Source of the DNA: Shewanella sp. GD04112
GTDB taxonomy: Bacteria; Pseudomonadota; Gammaproteobacteria; Enterobacterales; Shewanellaceae
NCBI RefSeq assembly: GCF_029835735.1
Contig: NZ_JAOEAL010000001.1
Location: 3,720,001 to 3,784,000 of the forward strand
Length of the DNA stretch: 64,000 bases
Reading direction: 5' to 3'
Below, piece after piece: positions 39,385 to 48,224 of this stretch; the first letter of the stretch is position 1, and every line of letters begins with the position of its first letter. Position numbers and translations under genes: made by a program. Below the pieces are notes generated by a model that did no database searches, was not told where the DNA came from, and worked only from the letters and a program-made list of their open reading frames with translations.

Positions 39385-39895
39385 GTTCAACTCCCACTCC
39401 CTTCCCGCTCTTTATTTCGGTTAGAAATCAATCCCCTTGCCGAAACCGCCCTTTGCCAACCGTGCCTATCAATGTGCAGCACAATATAGTTCTACACCAT
39501 GAAAACAAATTCGCAACAAATCCATCTAAATAGCTTGACCCAAAACACAATTGTTTATTCCGATACGACTAATGGCCTTAAAAGTGCACTATCAGTAACG
39601 ACCAATTGCGATAACTAAGGTGGGATTGTTGTTTGCCGAATGCAGCAAATAACAGGAAAGGAATCTTTAAAAGCCTAGGCCTTTACCTCTTGTATCGAGA
39701 AGGCGCGTAGCATGAGTGAGCAGCGCGTAACGTAAGCAAAGACAAGATTTGCAGGAAGCTAATGTCAGCTTAGGTTTCTATTGGTTTTCATAAGTTAACA
39801 CTTGATGTAGAGGCGCAGGATAGCAATGTCACTGCTCCACAATGCAGAGTATTACGCCAAGAACCACAACAGCAAAGTATTTAACTTCAAGCGAG
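39385..39895. other. Intergenic region with a 35-bp repeated element
   Basis: No gene is seen in about 510 bases between the DUF3302 gene and the next minus-strand gene. It holds one copy of the 35-base repeat described separately (39526-39560). Several short inverted segments are present, none with a clear terminator T-tract. Confidence 0.5.
39526..39560. repeat. 35-bp repeated element, copy A
   Basis: CT-AAATAGCTTGA core followed by AAAACACA and TTGTT. It matches 42163-42198 with about 30 of 35 bases identical plus one gap. Each copy lies upstream of a minus-strand gene, so it may be a shared regulatory site. Confidence 0.6.
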
Positions 39896-40348
39896 TTAAC
39901 CTCTTTCTTGCCACTGACACTCGACTAAATTGAATTCATAGTGGCTATCATGGGGGGCGATATTGGCGTTTAATTTAAAGCTTTGACCGCCCGCGGCAAT
40001 CCAGCACTTGGAGAACCATTCAATAAGCGCGTTTGTTGCAATCTGCCAAGGGTCAAGATCTTCATCCTTTTCGATATATTCCTCTTCAAATTCATCGGGA
40101 TAAACATGGTCTATGTCGAGTAAATGAGGATTAACTGGCGATGGGTATGCGGCCTTGCCATCGATATCCATAAAAAATACCCGCACAGGAAATTGGGATG
40201 AAAAACCATCGACAAAGACTTCAAATGCCAGCGTGACCACCTTTTGGGGATAATCATGCGCAATCAATTGCTTAAGAACGGGCTGTAACTCATCGGTGAG
40301 ATTGTCTAAGTAGACACCGACTTTTTCTGTAAACTCTTGCTCGAAACT
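39896..40348 (-). CDS. Unrecognised acidic protein of about 150 residues
   Basis: I do not recognise this family. The product is acidic, with EFEEEYIEKDEDLDPW in the middle, and no signal peptide or membrane helix, so it is probably cytosolic. The frame opens at a TTG at 40390; the ATG at 40348 is preceded by AGGGAAGAG and is the most plausible start. An ATG at 40369 is a weaker alternative. It lies next to, and in the same orientation as, the AAA ATPase gene but 236 bases away, so a shared operon is uncertain. Confidence 0.6.
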   Translation of the reverse strand, partial: SFEQEFTEKVGVYLDNLTDELQPVLKQLIAHDYPQKVVTLAFEVFVDGFSSQFPVRVFFMDIDGKAAYPSPVNPHLLDIDHVYPDEFEEEYIEKDEDLDPWQIATNALIEWFSKCWIAAGGQSFKLNANIAPHDSHYEFNLVECQWQERG

Positions 40349-40584
40349 CATCTCTTCCCTGCTTATCATGCGGTACGACTCGAACGGCAAATATTACTCA
40401 AGCTAAAAACTTGCCATTAAAACTGAAAAATAATCCATATCGACCAGCAAGTTAACACCGACTGCGCTGATATCCAACTCTTTCCCAACCAAAAGCCACC
40501 ACTGAAATTTAAAGTCGTTTTATGGCGAATAAGGCTCGGCCCCATACGCAGCCATAACACAATCAGTGATAGTGGGTTAAGTTG

Positions 40585-42072
40585 CTACTCATGGGCATTG
40601 ACTGTGCGTCCTGCGGCCCATTGTCTTAGGGCATTAATCTTATCGCCCATCACTATGGATAAAGGTTTGGTTTTGGTCAGTTCTTCTAACAACATGTCTT
40701 GGTCAAGATTGCGCGCTAAACTGCGGGCGCTGTACATGGCGGCGATAACGGCTTGCTCGATTTCAGCTCCCGAAAACCCTTGGCTGTGGCGCGATAGCTG
40801 CGCAAGGTCGAGCCGAGTCACATCAATACTGCGGCGCTGGCAATGGATCAGGAAAATCGCCTTACGTATGGCTTCGTCGGGTAAATCGACAAAGAAGATT
40901 TCATCCATTCGCCCCTTACGCATCAGCTCTGGCGGCAGGGCTTGAATATCGTTGGCAGTGGCGACCACAAATACCTCGGACTTACGCTCTGCCATCCAAG
41001 TTAATAGAGTGCCAAGAATGCGGGTCGAAGTGCCCTCATCACTGCTACTGCCGCTTAAGCCTTTCTCTATTTCATCAATCCAAAGGATACAGGGCGACAT
41101 CATATCGGCCAGCTCGAGGGCGTTGCGCAGATTCTTTTCAGTTTCACCTATGTATTTGTTATATAAGGCGCCCATATCGAGCCTGAGCAAGGGTCGTTGC
41201 CATACGCCCGCGACTGCTTTGGCCGCAAGGCTCTTACCGCTGCCCTGCACTCCGAGTAATAACACGCCTTTTGGCGCATCGGGTTGTACCGTAGCCTTGT
41301 CATCTGTGGTTGCCTGCGTCGCTGGCGCGCGCTGCTTTAACCATTTCTTGAGATTATGTAATCCAGCAATCTGCGAAAAATCACTGGTGTCGTACTCAAA
41401 TTGCAGCACACCGTTGAGATCGAGTAATTGGAATTTGGCTTTGTTGATAAGGTCCACATCCGAATGGGTAATGGCGCCATCATCCACAATGGCTTTGTGG
41501 ATCAACCGTCTGGCATCATCTAAGGTCACACCGCGCAGGTTTTCCGCCAGTTTAACCACGGCTTTATCATCCACAGTGAGCGGCATGCCTTGGCCGCGCA
41601 CTTTATCCACTTCAAGGTAAATCAAGTTCTCAAGCTGGGAGGTACTCGGCAGGGTGAGCTGAAAATAGGCGCAATAACGCTTAATTTCGGGCGGGATCTC
41701 AAAGGCATGACTCACCAGCACCAGCGTGTGTTGCAGCGCATCGTATTCGAGGGCGATTTCTTTGAGTAGCCGAACATTCTTTGGCGCATCAACCACAAAG
41801 GGATGAAAATCACAGAGCACATAGATGCCCTGCTGAGTCGTCGATTTAATCTGCCCTAGGATATCGCTAGGTTCAGTATTAAATTTCTGCGCCGCCATGG
41901 GTTTATCGACCCGCGTCAACCCTTGGGTAATGCTCCAAGTAAATAAGGGCTGATAGAGCACATTCGCCACCCGCTTAAGCATGTCTACAACACGGTATTC
42001 CTCATAGGTTTCAATCACTACGATGGGCGTTTTAGAACGTAGTACAGCGGTTAAATCGCGAATGTCTTGCAT
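40585..42072 (-). CDS. Ycf46-like AAA+ ATPase
   Basis: A 495-residue protein of the Ycf46/FtsH-like AAA family. The N-terminal part (about 1-235) is a divergent AAA-like region without Walker motifs. The C-terminal module has Walker A GVQGSGKS, Walker B CILWIDEIEKGL, the sensor-1 VVATAND and arginine-finger region RKGRMDEIF. The frame extends to 42150, but the ATG at 42072 has GGAAA six bases upstream and starts with the typical MQDIRDLTAVLRS. Family function is poorly known; in cyanobacteria a Ycf46 protein affects carbon uptake. It is divergent from purT. Confidence 0.87.
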   Translation of the reverse strand: MQDIRDLTAVLRSKTPIVVIETYEEYRVVDMLKRVANVLYQPLFTWSITQGLTRVDKPMAAQKFNTEPSDILGQIKSTTQQGIYVLCDFHPFVVDAPKNVRLLKEIALEYDALQHTLVLVSHAFEIPPEIKRYCAYFQLTLPSTSQLENLIYLEVDKVRGQGMPLTVDDKAVVKLAENLRGVTLDDARRLIHKAIVDDGAITHSDVDLINKAKFQLLDLNGVLQFEYDTSDFSQIAGLHNLKKWLKQRAPATQATTDDKATVQPDAPKGVLLLGVQGSGKSLAAKAVAGVWQRPLLRLDMGALYNKYIGETEKNLRNALELADMMSPCILWIDEIEKGLSGSSSDEGTSTRILGTLLTWMAERKSEVFVVATANDIQALPPELMRKGRMDEIFFVDLPDEAIRKAIFLIHCQRRSIDVTRLDLAQLSRHSQGFSGAEIEQAVIAAMYSARSLARNLDQDMLLEELTKTKPLSIVMGDKINALRQWAAGRTVNAHE

Positions 42073-42162
42073 CTTAGGTTTCCATAATCCGTTATGAAAC
42101 GAAAAGTTAACATAAAACACCGCCACAAACAGGATTTTTACCAGGCCCAAACACTAATCGCT

Positions 42163-42198
42163 CTTAAATAGCTTGATCGAAAACACAGTTGTTAATTT
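42163..42198. repeat. 35-bp repeated element, copy B
   Basis: Second copy of the element at 39526-39560, about 90 bases upstream of the AAA ATPase start and 90 bases upstream of purT on the other side. Confidence 0.6.
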
Positions 42199-42289
42199 CA
42201 GTCTCATGCTTTAGCGCCAATCGGGGTAAACTATGGCCCAAGAACGTCCAAAGGCGTCAATTATCCCATTATAAAAAGGTACCCACACC

Positions 42290-43465
42290 ATGATAGGAAC
42301 TCCCTACACAGAGGGCGCTCGACGCGCCATGTTGCTTGGCTGCGGTGAGCTAGGTAAAGAAGTCGCCATCGAGCTACAACGCTTAGGTGTTGAAGTGATT
42401 GGCGTCGATCGTTATCCCAATGCCCCTGCCATGCAAATTGCCCATCGCTCCCATGTGATCAATATGCTCGATGCAAAAGCGCTTCGCGCCATTATCGAGC
42501 TAGAAAAGCCCCACTTAGTGATCCCCGAAATTGAAGCTATCGCCACTCAAACCTTAGTTGAGATGGAAGCCGAAGGCCTCAATGTCGTGCCGACAGCGCG
42601 CGCGACTCAGCTGACCATGGACAGAGAAGGCATTCGTCGCCTCGCCGCCGAAACCTTAAGCCTACCGACCTCGCCCTATTTCTTCTGCGACACTGAAACC
42701 GAATTTAATCAAGCCATTGGCAAGATTGGTGTGCCCTGCGTAGTCAAACCCGTGATGAGTTCATCGGGCAAGGGCCAAAGCGTTATCCGTGATGTATCCC
42801 AAAGCGCCAAAGCCTGGCAATACGCCCAAGAAGGCGGCCGCGCGGGCGGTGGCCGTGTGATTGTCGAAGGCTTTATCCCCTTCGATTACGAAATTACCCT
42901 GCTGACCATTAGCGCAGTGAATGGCATCCACTTCTGCGCGCCAATTGGCCACAGACAAGAAGACGGCGACTACCGCGAGTCATGGCAACCTCAAGCCATG
43001 TCGGCCGACGTGCTAGCAAAATCCCAAGCAATCGCCAGCAAAGTGGTGGAAGCCCTCGGAGGTTACGGCTTATTTGGTGTTGAGTTATTTGTTAAGGGCA
43101 GTGATGTCTACTTCTCTGAAGTCTCGCCTCGTCCGCACGATACCGGCTTAGTCACCTTAATTAGCCAAGATTTATCCGAGTTTGCATTGCATGTTAGGGC
43201 GATTCTTGGTCTACCGATTCCAAATATCCACCAACATGGCCCCAGCGCTTCGGCGGTAGTATTGGTGGAAGGCAAATCGAAAAACATTCGCTATCAAGGT
43301 CTTGCCGACGCCTTGGCGGCGGAGAATACTCAGCTCAGATTATTCGCTAAGCCTGAAATCGATGGTCGCCGCCGTTTAGGGGTTGCCCTCGCCCGCGATA
43401 AGAATATCGAAAGCGCAGTCAACAAAGCGTTGGATAGTGCATCTAAGGTAAAAGTGATTTTCTAG
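42290..43465 (+). CDS. purT: Formate-dependent phosphoribosylglycinamide formyltransferase
   Basis: PurT formylates GAR with formate and ATP in purine synthesis, the folate-independent alternative to PurN. The 391-residue protein has the N-terminal domain with LLGCGELGKEVAIELQRLG, an ATP-grasp fold with KPVMSSSGKGQS, and EVSPRPHDTGLVTLIS near the end. Formate-dependence fits organisms that produce formate anaerobically. A G/C hairpin follows the stop. Confidence 0.96.
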   Translation: MIGTPYTEGARRAMLLGCGELGKEVAIELQRLGVEVIGVDRYPNAPAMQIAHRSHVINMLDAKALRAIIELEKPHLVIPEIEAIATQTLVEMEAEGLNVVPTARATQLTMDREGIRRLAAETLSLPTSPYFFCDTETEFNQAIGKIGVPCVVKPVMSSSGKGQSVIRDVSQSAKAWQYAQEGGRAGGGRVIVEGFIPFDYEITLLTISAVNGIHFCAPIGHRQEDGDYRESWQPQAMSADVLAKSQAIASKVVEALGGYGLFGVELFVKGSDVYFSEVSPRPHDTGLVTLISQDLSEFALHVRAILGLPIPNIHQHGPSASAVVLVEGKSKNIRYQGLADALAAENTQLRLFAKPEIDGRRRLGVALARDKNIESAVNKALDSASKVKVIF

Positions 43466-43511
43466 GCTTATATGCTTAACGACTTGTCACCGACAACTTA
43501 GTGTTCAGTAC

Positions 43512-43537
43512 CGCGCCCAGCAATAGTGCTGGGCGCG
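43512..43537 (+). terminator. Hairpin after purT
   Basis: An 11-bp G/C stem (CGCGCCCAGCA / TGCTGGGCGCG, loop ATAG). The T-run is weak (TTATT), so termination strength is uncertain. Confidence 0.7.
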
Positions 43538-43690
43538 TTATTAAGGCACTTAAGCCGAGTTAACCGCCATCTCTTATTCACTCAAATTGATTTCGCGTCT
43601 AATGCAAAAGCCTGATACAATCCAAGGTGGTTTTGAGGCATAGTAGTCCTCTATTTGGCATGCCCCACGCAAGGCTTTTACTCTTATCCC

Positions 43691-45184
43691 ATGGATTTAC
43701 GCAGTCGTTACTCCACTCTCTTTCACTCTAGACGCTTTCAGTCCAAGCACTTTGAGCCCAAGCACTTTGAGCCTAGGCGCTCAAAATCCTTGCAAGCGAT
43801 AAATCGCACCCTTTCACTTTTGCTCAGGTTATCCCAGCTACTGGCGTTATCCTTTGGCTTAGTTTTCCTGAGTGCCTGTCAACCTGCGAATCAAGATACA
43901 TCGAGCATAAAAACAGACACTTCCGCTCCGCGTGAATTAACCCAAGAGGTGTATGTGTGGCAGCGGCAATGGCGCGATGCCAATCAAAGCGCCTTGGTCG
44001 AAAGCCAAAGCACATTTAATGGCGTGCGCATCTTGGCATTACAAGCCCATCCCAAACCCAATGGCGCGGATATCTGGTTTGAAGTGCAGGTCAACCATGA
44101 ATGGTTACAGGCCGATCCACGCCCTAAAGTGGCGGTAATAAGATTAGATGGCCAACTAACGCGTCTTAATAATCACGAAGCTCTCCAAAAAATCCTCGCG
44201 CTCATTCAAGATTGGCAGGCAAAGGGCACCAAGCTTGCGGGAATTGAAATCGACCACGATAGCGCCAGCAGTAAACTCGCGGCCTATAACGCCTTTTTAC
44301 GCGAGTTAAAAAGCCAATTACCCCAAACACTTAAACTTAGCATTACCTCATTGCCCGCTTGGTTGAGCAGCACAGAGTTTCCGTCGCTGTTTGACAATAT
44401 CGATGAGCTGGTACTGCAAATTCACAGTGTCAGCGACCCACGTTTAGGGCTGTTCGATGCTGCGCAAGGCTGGCGATGGGTCGAGCAGCTGTCACGGTTA
44501 GCCAAGGTGCCCTACCTCATCGCCCTGCCGTCCTATGGCTCGGCGGTGTATAGCACGGCATCGGGTTATCTGGTGGAGAGTGAAGTGCCGATGCGAATGC
44601 CATTGGCAGACTCAGCATCTTCGCAGCATGTAGCGCGCCAGGAATTGATGGCCGATCCACAGATGTTGCAGTCCTTCGTCAAACAACTGCACACCTTTGC
44701 TGATCCCAAGCTTAAGGGAATGATTTGGTTTCGATTACCCCTCGAAGGGGATAAACGGGTTTGGCCACTCTCGACCCTGATTGCGGTCGCCAAGCAGCAA
44801 GCACTCGCTCCGCAGATTGAGCTAGAAATCTTAACCCAAGCCAATACTGAGCCTGCCCAGCATGAGGCACCGGGAAGCCACTTATTTCAATTGGTGTTAG
44901 TTAATAAGGGCAATATTGCGGGCAAGTTACCGAGCCAGTTGTCCCTAGCGGCGCAGGCGTGCAGCGGGTATGATGCGCAAAACGGTTATCAAGCCAAATT
45001 AACCCAAGGAACATTAGTGTGGCAGTTACCGCAAGCCACCTCAACGGAGCGCGCAGCTGAGCCTGCCTCCTCGCAGTTTGCGCCGAATTTAATCTCAGCG
45101 GTCGAGCTAAGCCCAAACGGGCGTAGAGTTATCGGTTGGGCACGTTGTGAGTCATTACATTTACAGGGAATTTATGCGCCATAA
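43691..45184 (+). CDS. DUF3142 domain lipoprotein
   Basis: A lipoprotein of about 497 residues with a lipobox LSAC near residue 62 and a DUF3142 domain (from EVYVWQRQWRDANQSAL) that resembles glycosidase-type TIM barrels; activity is unproven. LTRLNNHEAL and IEIDHDSASSKLAAYNAF are family-typical. The frame opens at a TTG at 43655; the ATG at 43691 is used here, but the signal peptide would follow about 45 extra residues, and no start has a convincing ribosome binding site. The N-terminal extension carries a tandem KHFEP duplication. It overlaps the TPR lipoprotein gene. Confidence 0.75.
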   Translation: MDLRSRYSTLFHSRRFQSKHFEPKHFEPRRSKSLQAINRTLSLLLRLSQLLALSFGLVFLSACQPANQDTSSIKTDTSAPRELTQEVYVWQRQWRDANQSALVESQSTFNGVRILALQAHPKPNGADIWFEVQVNHEWLQADPRPKVAVIRLDGQLTRLNNHEALQKILALIQDWQAKGTKLAGIEIDHDSASSKLAAYNAFLRELKSQLPQTLKLSITSLPAWLSSTEFPSLFDNIDELVLQIHSVSDPRLGLFDAAQGWRWVEQLSRLAKVPYLIALPSYGSAVYSTASGYLVESEVPMRMPLADSASSQHVARQELMADPQMLQSFVKQLHTFADPKLKGMIWFRLPLEGDKRVWPLSTLIAVAKQQALAPQIELEILTQANTEPAQHEAPGSHLFQLVLVNKGNIAGKLPSQLSLAAQACSGYDAQNGYQAKLTQGTLVWQLPQATSTERAAEPASSQFAPNLISAVELSPNGRRVIGWARCESLHLQGIYAP

Positions 45185-47453
45185 GCCACATTCATTATCA
45201 GCGAATCCTCTCCCTCGCTGGAAAACCAAATTAAAACAAACCAGTCTGATTGGCTTAAGTCTGTTTTCCCCCGCACTGTTAGCCTGTGGCCCAGACTTTC
45301 CGCTGCAATTAACCCAAGACAGGCAAAATAACCTAAGCTATTTACCGCAAACCAGTTTTAGCCAACAACTTAGCGGTTTAGCTAAACCACTGGCTTGGCA
45401 GTTTCAAGATGAACCTGCGGCGCAGGAATACCTCTGGGACGAAGTGCATAGTCGCTACCTTTCCCAGACTCGCGCCTATGAAAACAGCGAGTTATCCGAG
45501 GCTCAGCTCGCGCTAGTCAATAGCCTGCGTGATGCCCGAAGCTTGGCAGAGGCCGAGCAAATCGCCGCGCAGTTAAAAGAGGCCTTAGCGCCCGCCTTAA
45601 CTTGGTACAGCCTTGGTGCCATGGCGTTTGATGCCAAAGAGTACGATAAGGCCAGCGATTACTTCAAAAAAGTCATCGCCCTACCTGAGAGTGAGCGCGC
45701 GGGTCGCAGCCTGTGGGCGCTGTATAGCTTGTCTCGTATCGAGCTGATAAAGAGCAAAGCCGCCAACGATAATAGCCATTTTGTCCAAGCCAATGCTTAC
45801 TTGCAGCAGCTACAAACTGAGGTGACCCAAGGCGCCGCCGATCCGCTGCGCTTAAGCTTAGCTGGCCTTGGCGAACAGGCTTATATTCTGCTGCATCAAG
45901 GCCAAGCTCAAATTGAAGTCACTCGTGGGGAATATGAGCCGCCCAAGATAGATGTGGCCTTAAATCCTGCTACCTTAGATAAAGTCATTGAACTCTATGC
46001 CACCCAGTCGGTGCAGGGCGACAGTAGCGGTTATGATTCGTTGCTGATGTTAAGCCGCAGCTTAATGTCTAAAAATATCAATGAGCTAAAACCATTATTA
46101 CAGCAGCCGAGTGTGCAACAGTTGCTCATTGCCTACTGGCAGAGCAGTGCTAATGATTTCGCCTTCGACGGACAACTGATGGACATGGGCCAAAAGGTTG
46201 CCGAAATCCTCACCGTATTCCCAACCGATGGTGTAGTACTGAGTCAGGGCGATAAGTTAGCGGCGATTTACTACCAATTGGGTGACTATGCCAGCGCCGA
46301 GCGCATGCTGGCACTCGCCAAACCGAGCGGCTTAACTTGGTGGCTCACAGCGAAGCTTATGCTGCAAAAGGGTGACCAAGCCCAAGCGACTAAGGCCTAT
46401 GCCCAAGCAGTGCATCATTTTCCAACCGATGCGACTTCAGGTACCGAGCATTTAAATGCTAAGGATACCCAACAACAAGCCATCGACGCCGATGCCCAGC
46501 AAGCCACCTATTGCCGTATTCGCGCCGAGCAGGGCGTGCTATCCCTCGAACGTGGCGAATATGTCGATGCCCTAAGCCAATTGTTCGCCAGTGGTGATGA
46601 GTATTGGCAGGATATTGCCTATGTGGCCGAGCGCGTACTCACCACCGCCGAGCTTAAGCTGTTTATCGACGAGCATGTGCCGGTAATGACTTTCGAGTAT
46701 CCCAAGGACAGCGATTGGTACGACAGTGTCGAGCCAATCAACAATCGCCTGCGTTACTTACTGGGCCGCCGCTTGCTGCGTGAAGGCGCGATTGCCGAAG
46801 CTCCAGCTTATTTCAGTAATCCCACACTCAATGCCAACGTGCTGGAGTATGGCAAGGCGCTGAACACAGCCAAGAGTAGCAAGGGCATTGAAAGCGCCCG
46901 CGCCTATTGGTCTACCGCCAAACTCGCGCGTCATCAAGGCATGGAAATCTTAGGCTTTGAATTGGCACCGGATTATTCGATATATGCCGGGATGTTCGAC
47001 CTAAGGGATTGGTATGCTGCGGATAAGCTCAGCGATAAAGAGCAACAACGCATCAGTGCCAGCCAGGCGATTCCCGATAAACGCTTCCACTATCGCTATC
47101 AAGCCGCCGAGCTGGCAAACAAGGCCGCCGATCTCGTGCCCCACAACAGCCAAGCCTATGCCGCACTATTGTGCCAAGCCACAGGTTGGGTGTTATATCG
47201 CGATGATGAACTCGCCCGCCGCTACTATAAAAAATACGTCGCCAATGGTCCCTTTGTGCCATGGGCGGAGAATTTTGGTACACAGTGTGAAACCCCAGAT
47301 TTTGACCGCGCCGTCGAACGGGAAAAGGCCAACCAAATCGCCGAGTGGAATGCGATTTACCACAAACTGAAAAAGCCCGTGGCCGTTAGCTTTGCCATCA
47401 TCGCCGCCCTACTCGGCGCTTACGCGTGGCGCAGAAGAAAGCGTAAACAGTAA
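45174..47453 (+). CDS. Large TPR-repeat lipoprotein with C-terminal membrane helix
   Basis: A 759-residue protein starting at the ATG at 45174 (AGGGA upstream), which overlaps the DUF3142 gene by 11 bases. It has a lipobox LLAC (Cys38), a mature start GPDFPLQLTQDRQNNL, repeated TPR-like helices such as LTWYSLGAMAFDAKEYDKASDYFKK, and a final membrane helix followed by RRRKRKQ, an unusual combination with a lipoprotein signal. The coupling with DUF3142 suggests a joint envelope function. I know no characterised homologue. Confidence 0.78.
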   Translation: MRHKPHSLSANPLPRWKTKLKQTSLIGLSLFSPALLACGPDFPLQLTQDRQNNLSYLPQTSFSQQLSGLAKPLAWQFQDEPAAQEYLWDEVHSRYLSQTRAYENSELSEAQLALVNSLRDARSLAEAEQIAAQLKEALAPALTWYSLGAMAFDAKEYDKASDYFKKVIALPESERAGRSLWALYSLSRIELIKSKAANDNSHFVQANAYLQQLQTEVTQGAADPLRLSLAGLGEQAYILLHQGQAQIEVTRGEYEPPKIDVALNPATLDKVIELYATQSVQGDSSGYDSLLMLSRSLMSKNINELKPLLQQPSVQQLLIAYWQSSANDFAFDGQLMDMGQKVAEILTVFPTDGVVLSQGDKLAAIYYQLGDYASAERMLALAKPSGLTWWLTAKLMLQKGDQAQATKAYAQAVHHFPTDATSGTEHLNAKDTQQQAIDADAQQATYCRIRAEQGVLSLERGEYVDALSQLFASGDEYWQDIAYVAERVLTTAELKLFIDEHVPVMTFEYPKDSDWYDSVEPINNRLRYLLGRRLLREGAIAEAPAYFSNPTLNANVLEYGKALNTAKSSKGIESARAYWSTAKLARHQGMEILGFELAPDYSIYAGMFDLRDWYAADKLSDKEQQRISASQAIPDKRFHYRYQAAELANKAADLVPHNSQAYAALLCQATGWVLYRDDELARRYYKKYVANGPFVPWAENFGTQCETPDFDRAVEREKANQIAEWNAIYHKLKKPVAVSFAIIAALLGAYAWRRRKRKQ

Positions 47454-47461
47454 AAACATAA

Positions 47462-47494
47462 AGCGCCTTTCTTATAAACCACAAGAAAGGCGCT
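47462..47494 (+). terminator. Hairpin after the TPR lipoprotein gene
   Basis: A 12-bp perfect stem (AGCGCCTTTCTT / AAGAAAGGCGCT, nine-base loop) follows the stop by nine bases. There is no T-run after it, so it may end transcription only weakly. Confidence 0.65.
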
Positions 47495-48217
47495 AAAGCG
47501 AGCGAATATCCAGCCTCTACACTTATGCTGTTAAGTGCAGAAGTTATAAAGCATGATTCTGAATATTAAAGACTCAAATTATTTCAAGATTAGAAATACT
47601 CTAACGAACCTTAACACTGCTATTAATTGCCATTGCTTCCCCAGTGACACGCCGCCTCTCTATTTAACAAGAGTTGTCCCTATAGGCTCGACGGCGGCAT
47701 CTGTAACACATGTAAGTGTAAATGCCGCGATCACATGGATGTGAAAGAGTGGCCATGCCGCCAACGGTCACTGTTGCAACAATGCCAATCCTAACTATCC
47801 CTCTAGCTGCTCGTTCAGCTAAAAAGATATTTGCCCCAAAGTGTATTTCGGCTCGTTATCTAAATCGAAAATACCTACTCTTGTTGCCATACAAATTCTC
47901 ATCTAGTTACCTATGTTTGGCCCTACCGCGAAGTGGCTGATAATGTATGGCTATACAGTCATATTTAAATTTAGATACTTTGGTGTAATTTTAAGACAAT
48001 ATCAGTGCGCATTAATTCCATCTGTAGCAAATAAAATTCTATAAAATCAAATAACTATAGTGGCTGAGTTTTAGTTAATAGGTTTGGAAAAGGCGCATGC
48101 GCGTTTTTCCAGATAGTGTATTTGGCAGAAAGCTGATAACTTCTTTGCATACAGATAGTTAACCGTGCGCGTTTTTACTGGTCCAACGAGGTAAACGCGC
48201 ATGCGCACGAATAAAAT
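47495..48217. other. Non-coding or decayed stretch at the left edge of the accessory segment
   Basis: I find no supported gene here. Short open frames exist on the plus strand (about 47553-47744 and 47722-47940), but neither has a ribosome binding site or recognisable motif. On the minus strand a stretch reading into GVRIG/IVATVTVGG-like residues at about 47660-47850 could be the tail of a decayed gene. At the right end are GCGCATGCGC palindromes and an attC-like hairpin, described separately. Confidence 0.5.
48086..48110. repeat. GCGCATGCGC palindromic hairpin
   Basis: A 25-base near-palindrome centred on GCGCATGCGC, with GGAAAA on the left and TTTTTCC on the right. The same core recurs at 48197-48206. 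Confidence 0.7.
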
Positions 48218-48224
48218 GTTAAGT
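48157..48224 (+). other. attC-like or attI-like site upstream of cassette 1
   Basis: The sequence runs from AGTTAAC (an imperfect RYYYAAC inner core) through an inverted repeat, CGTGCGCGTTTTTAC and GTAAACGCGC followed by GCGCACG, to a GTTAAGT core at 48218-48224. The stem is imperfect and the inner core has G where a pyrimidine is expected. It fits a degenerate attC of a lost cassette or an attI remnant. Confidence 0.5.

Noticed and set aside
47553..47940. Two plus-strand short frames left of the cassettes
   Set aside because: They have no ribosome binding site, no motif and poor composition; treated as non-coding or decayed.
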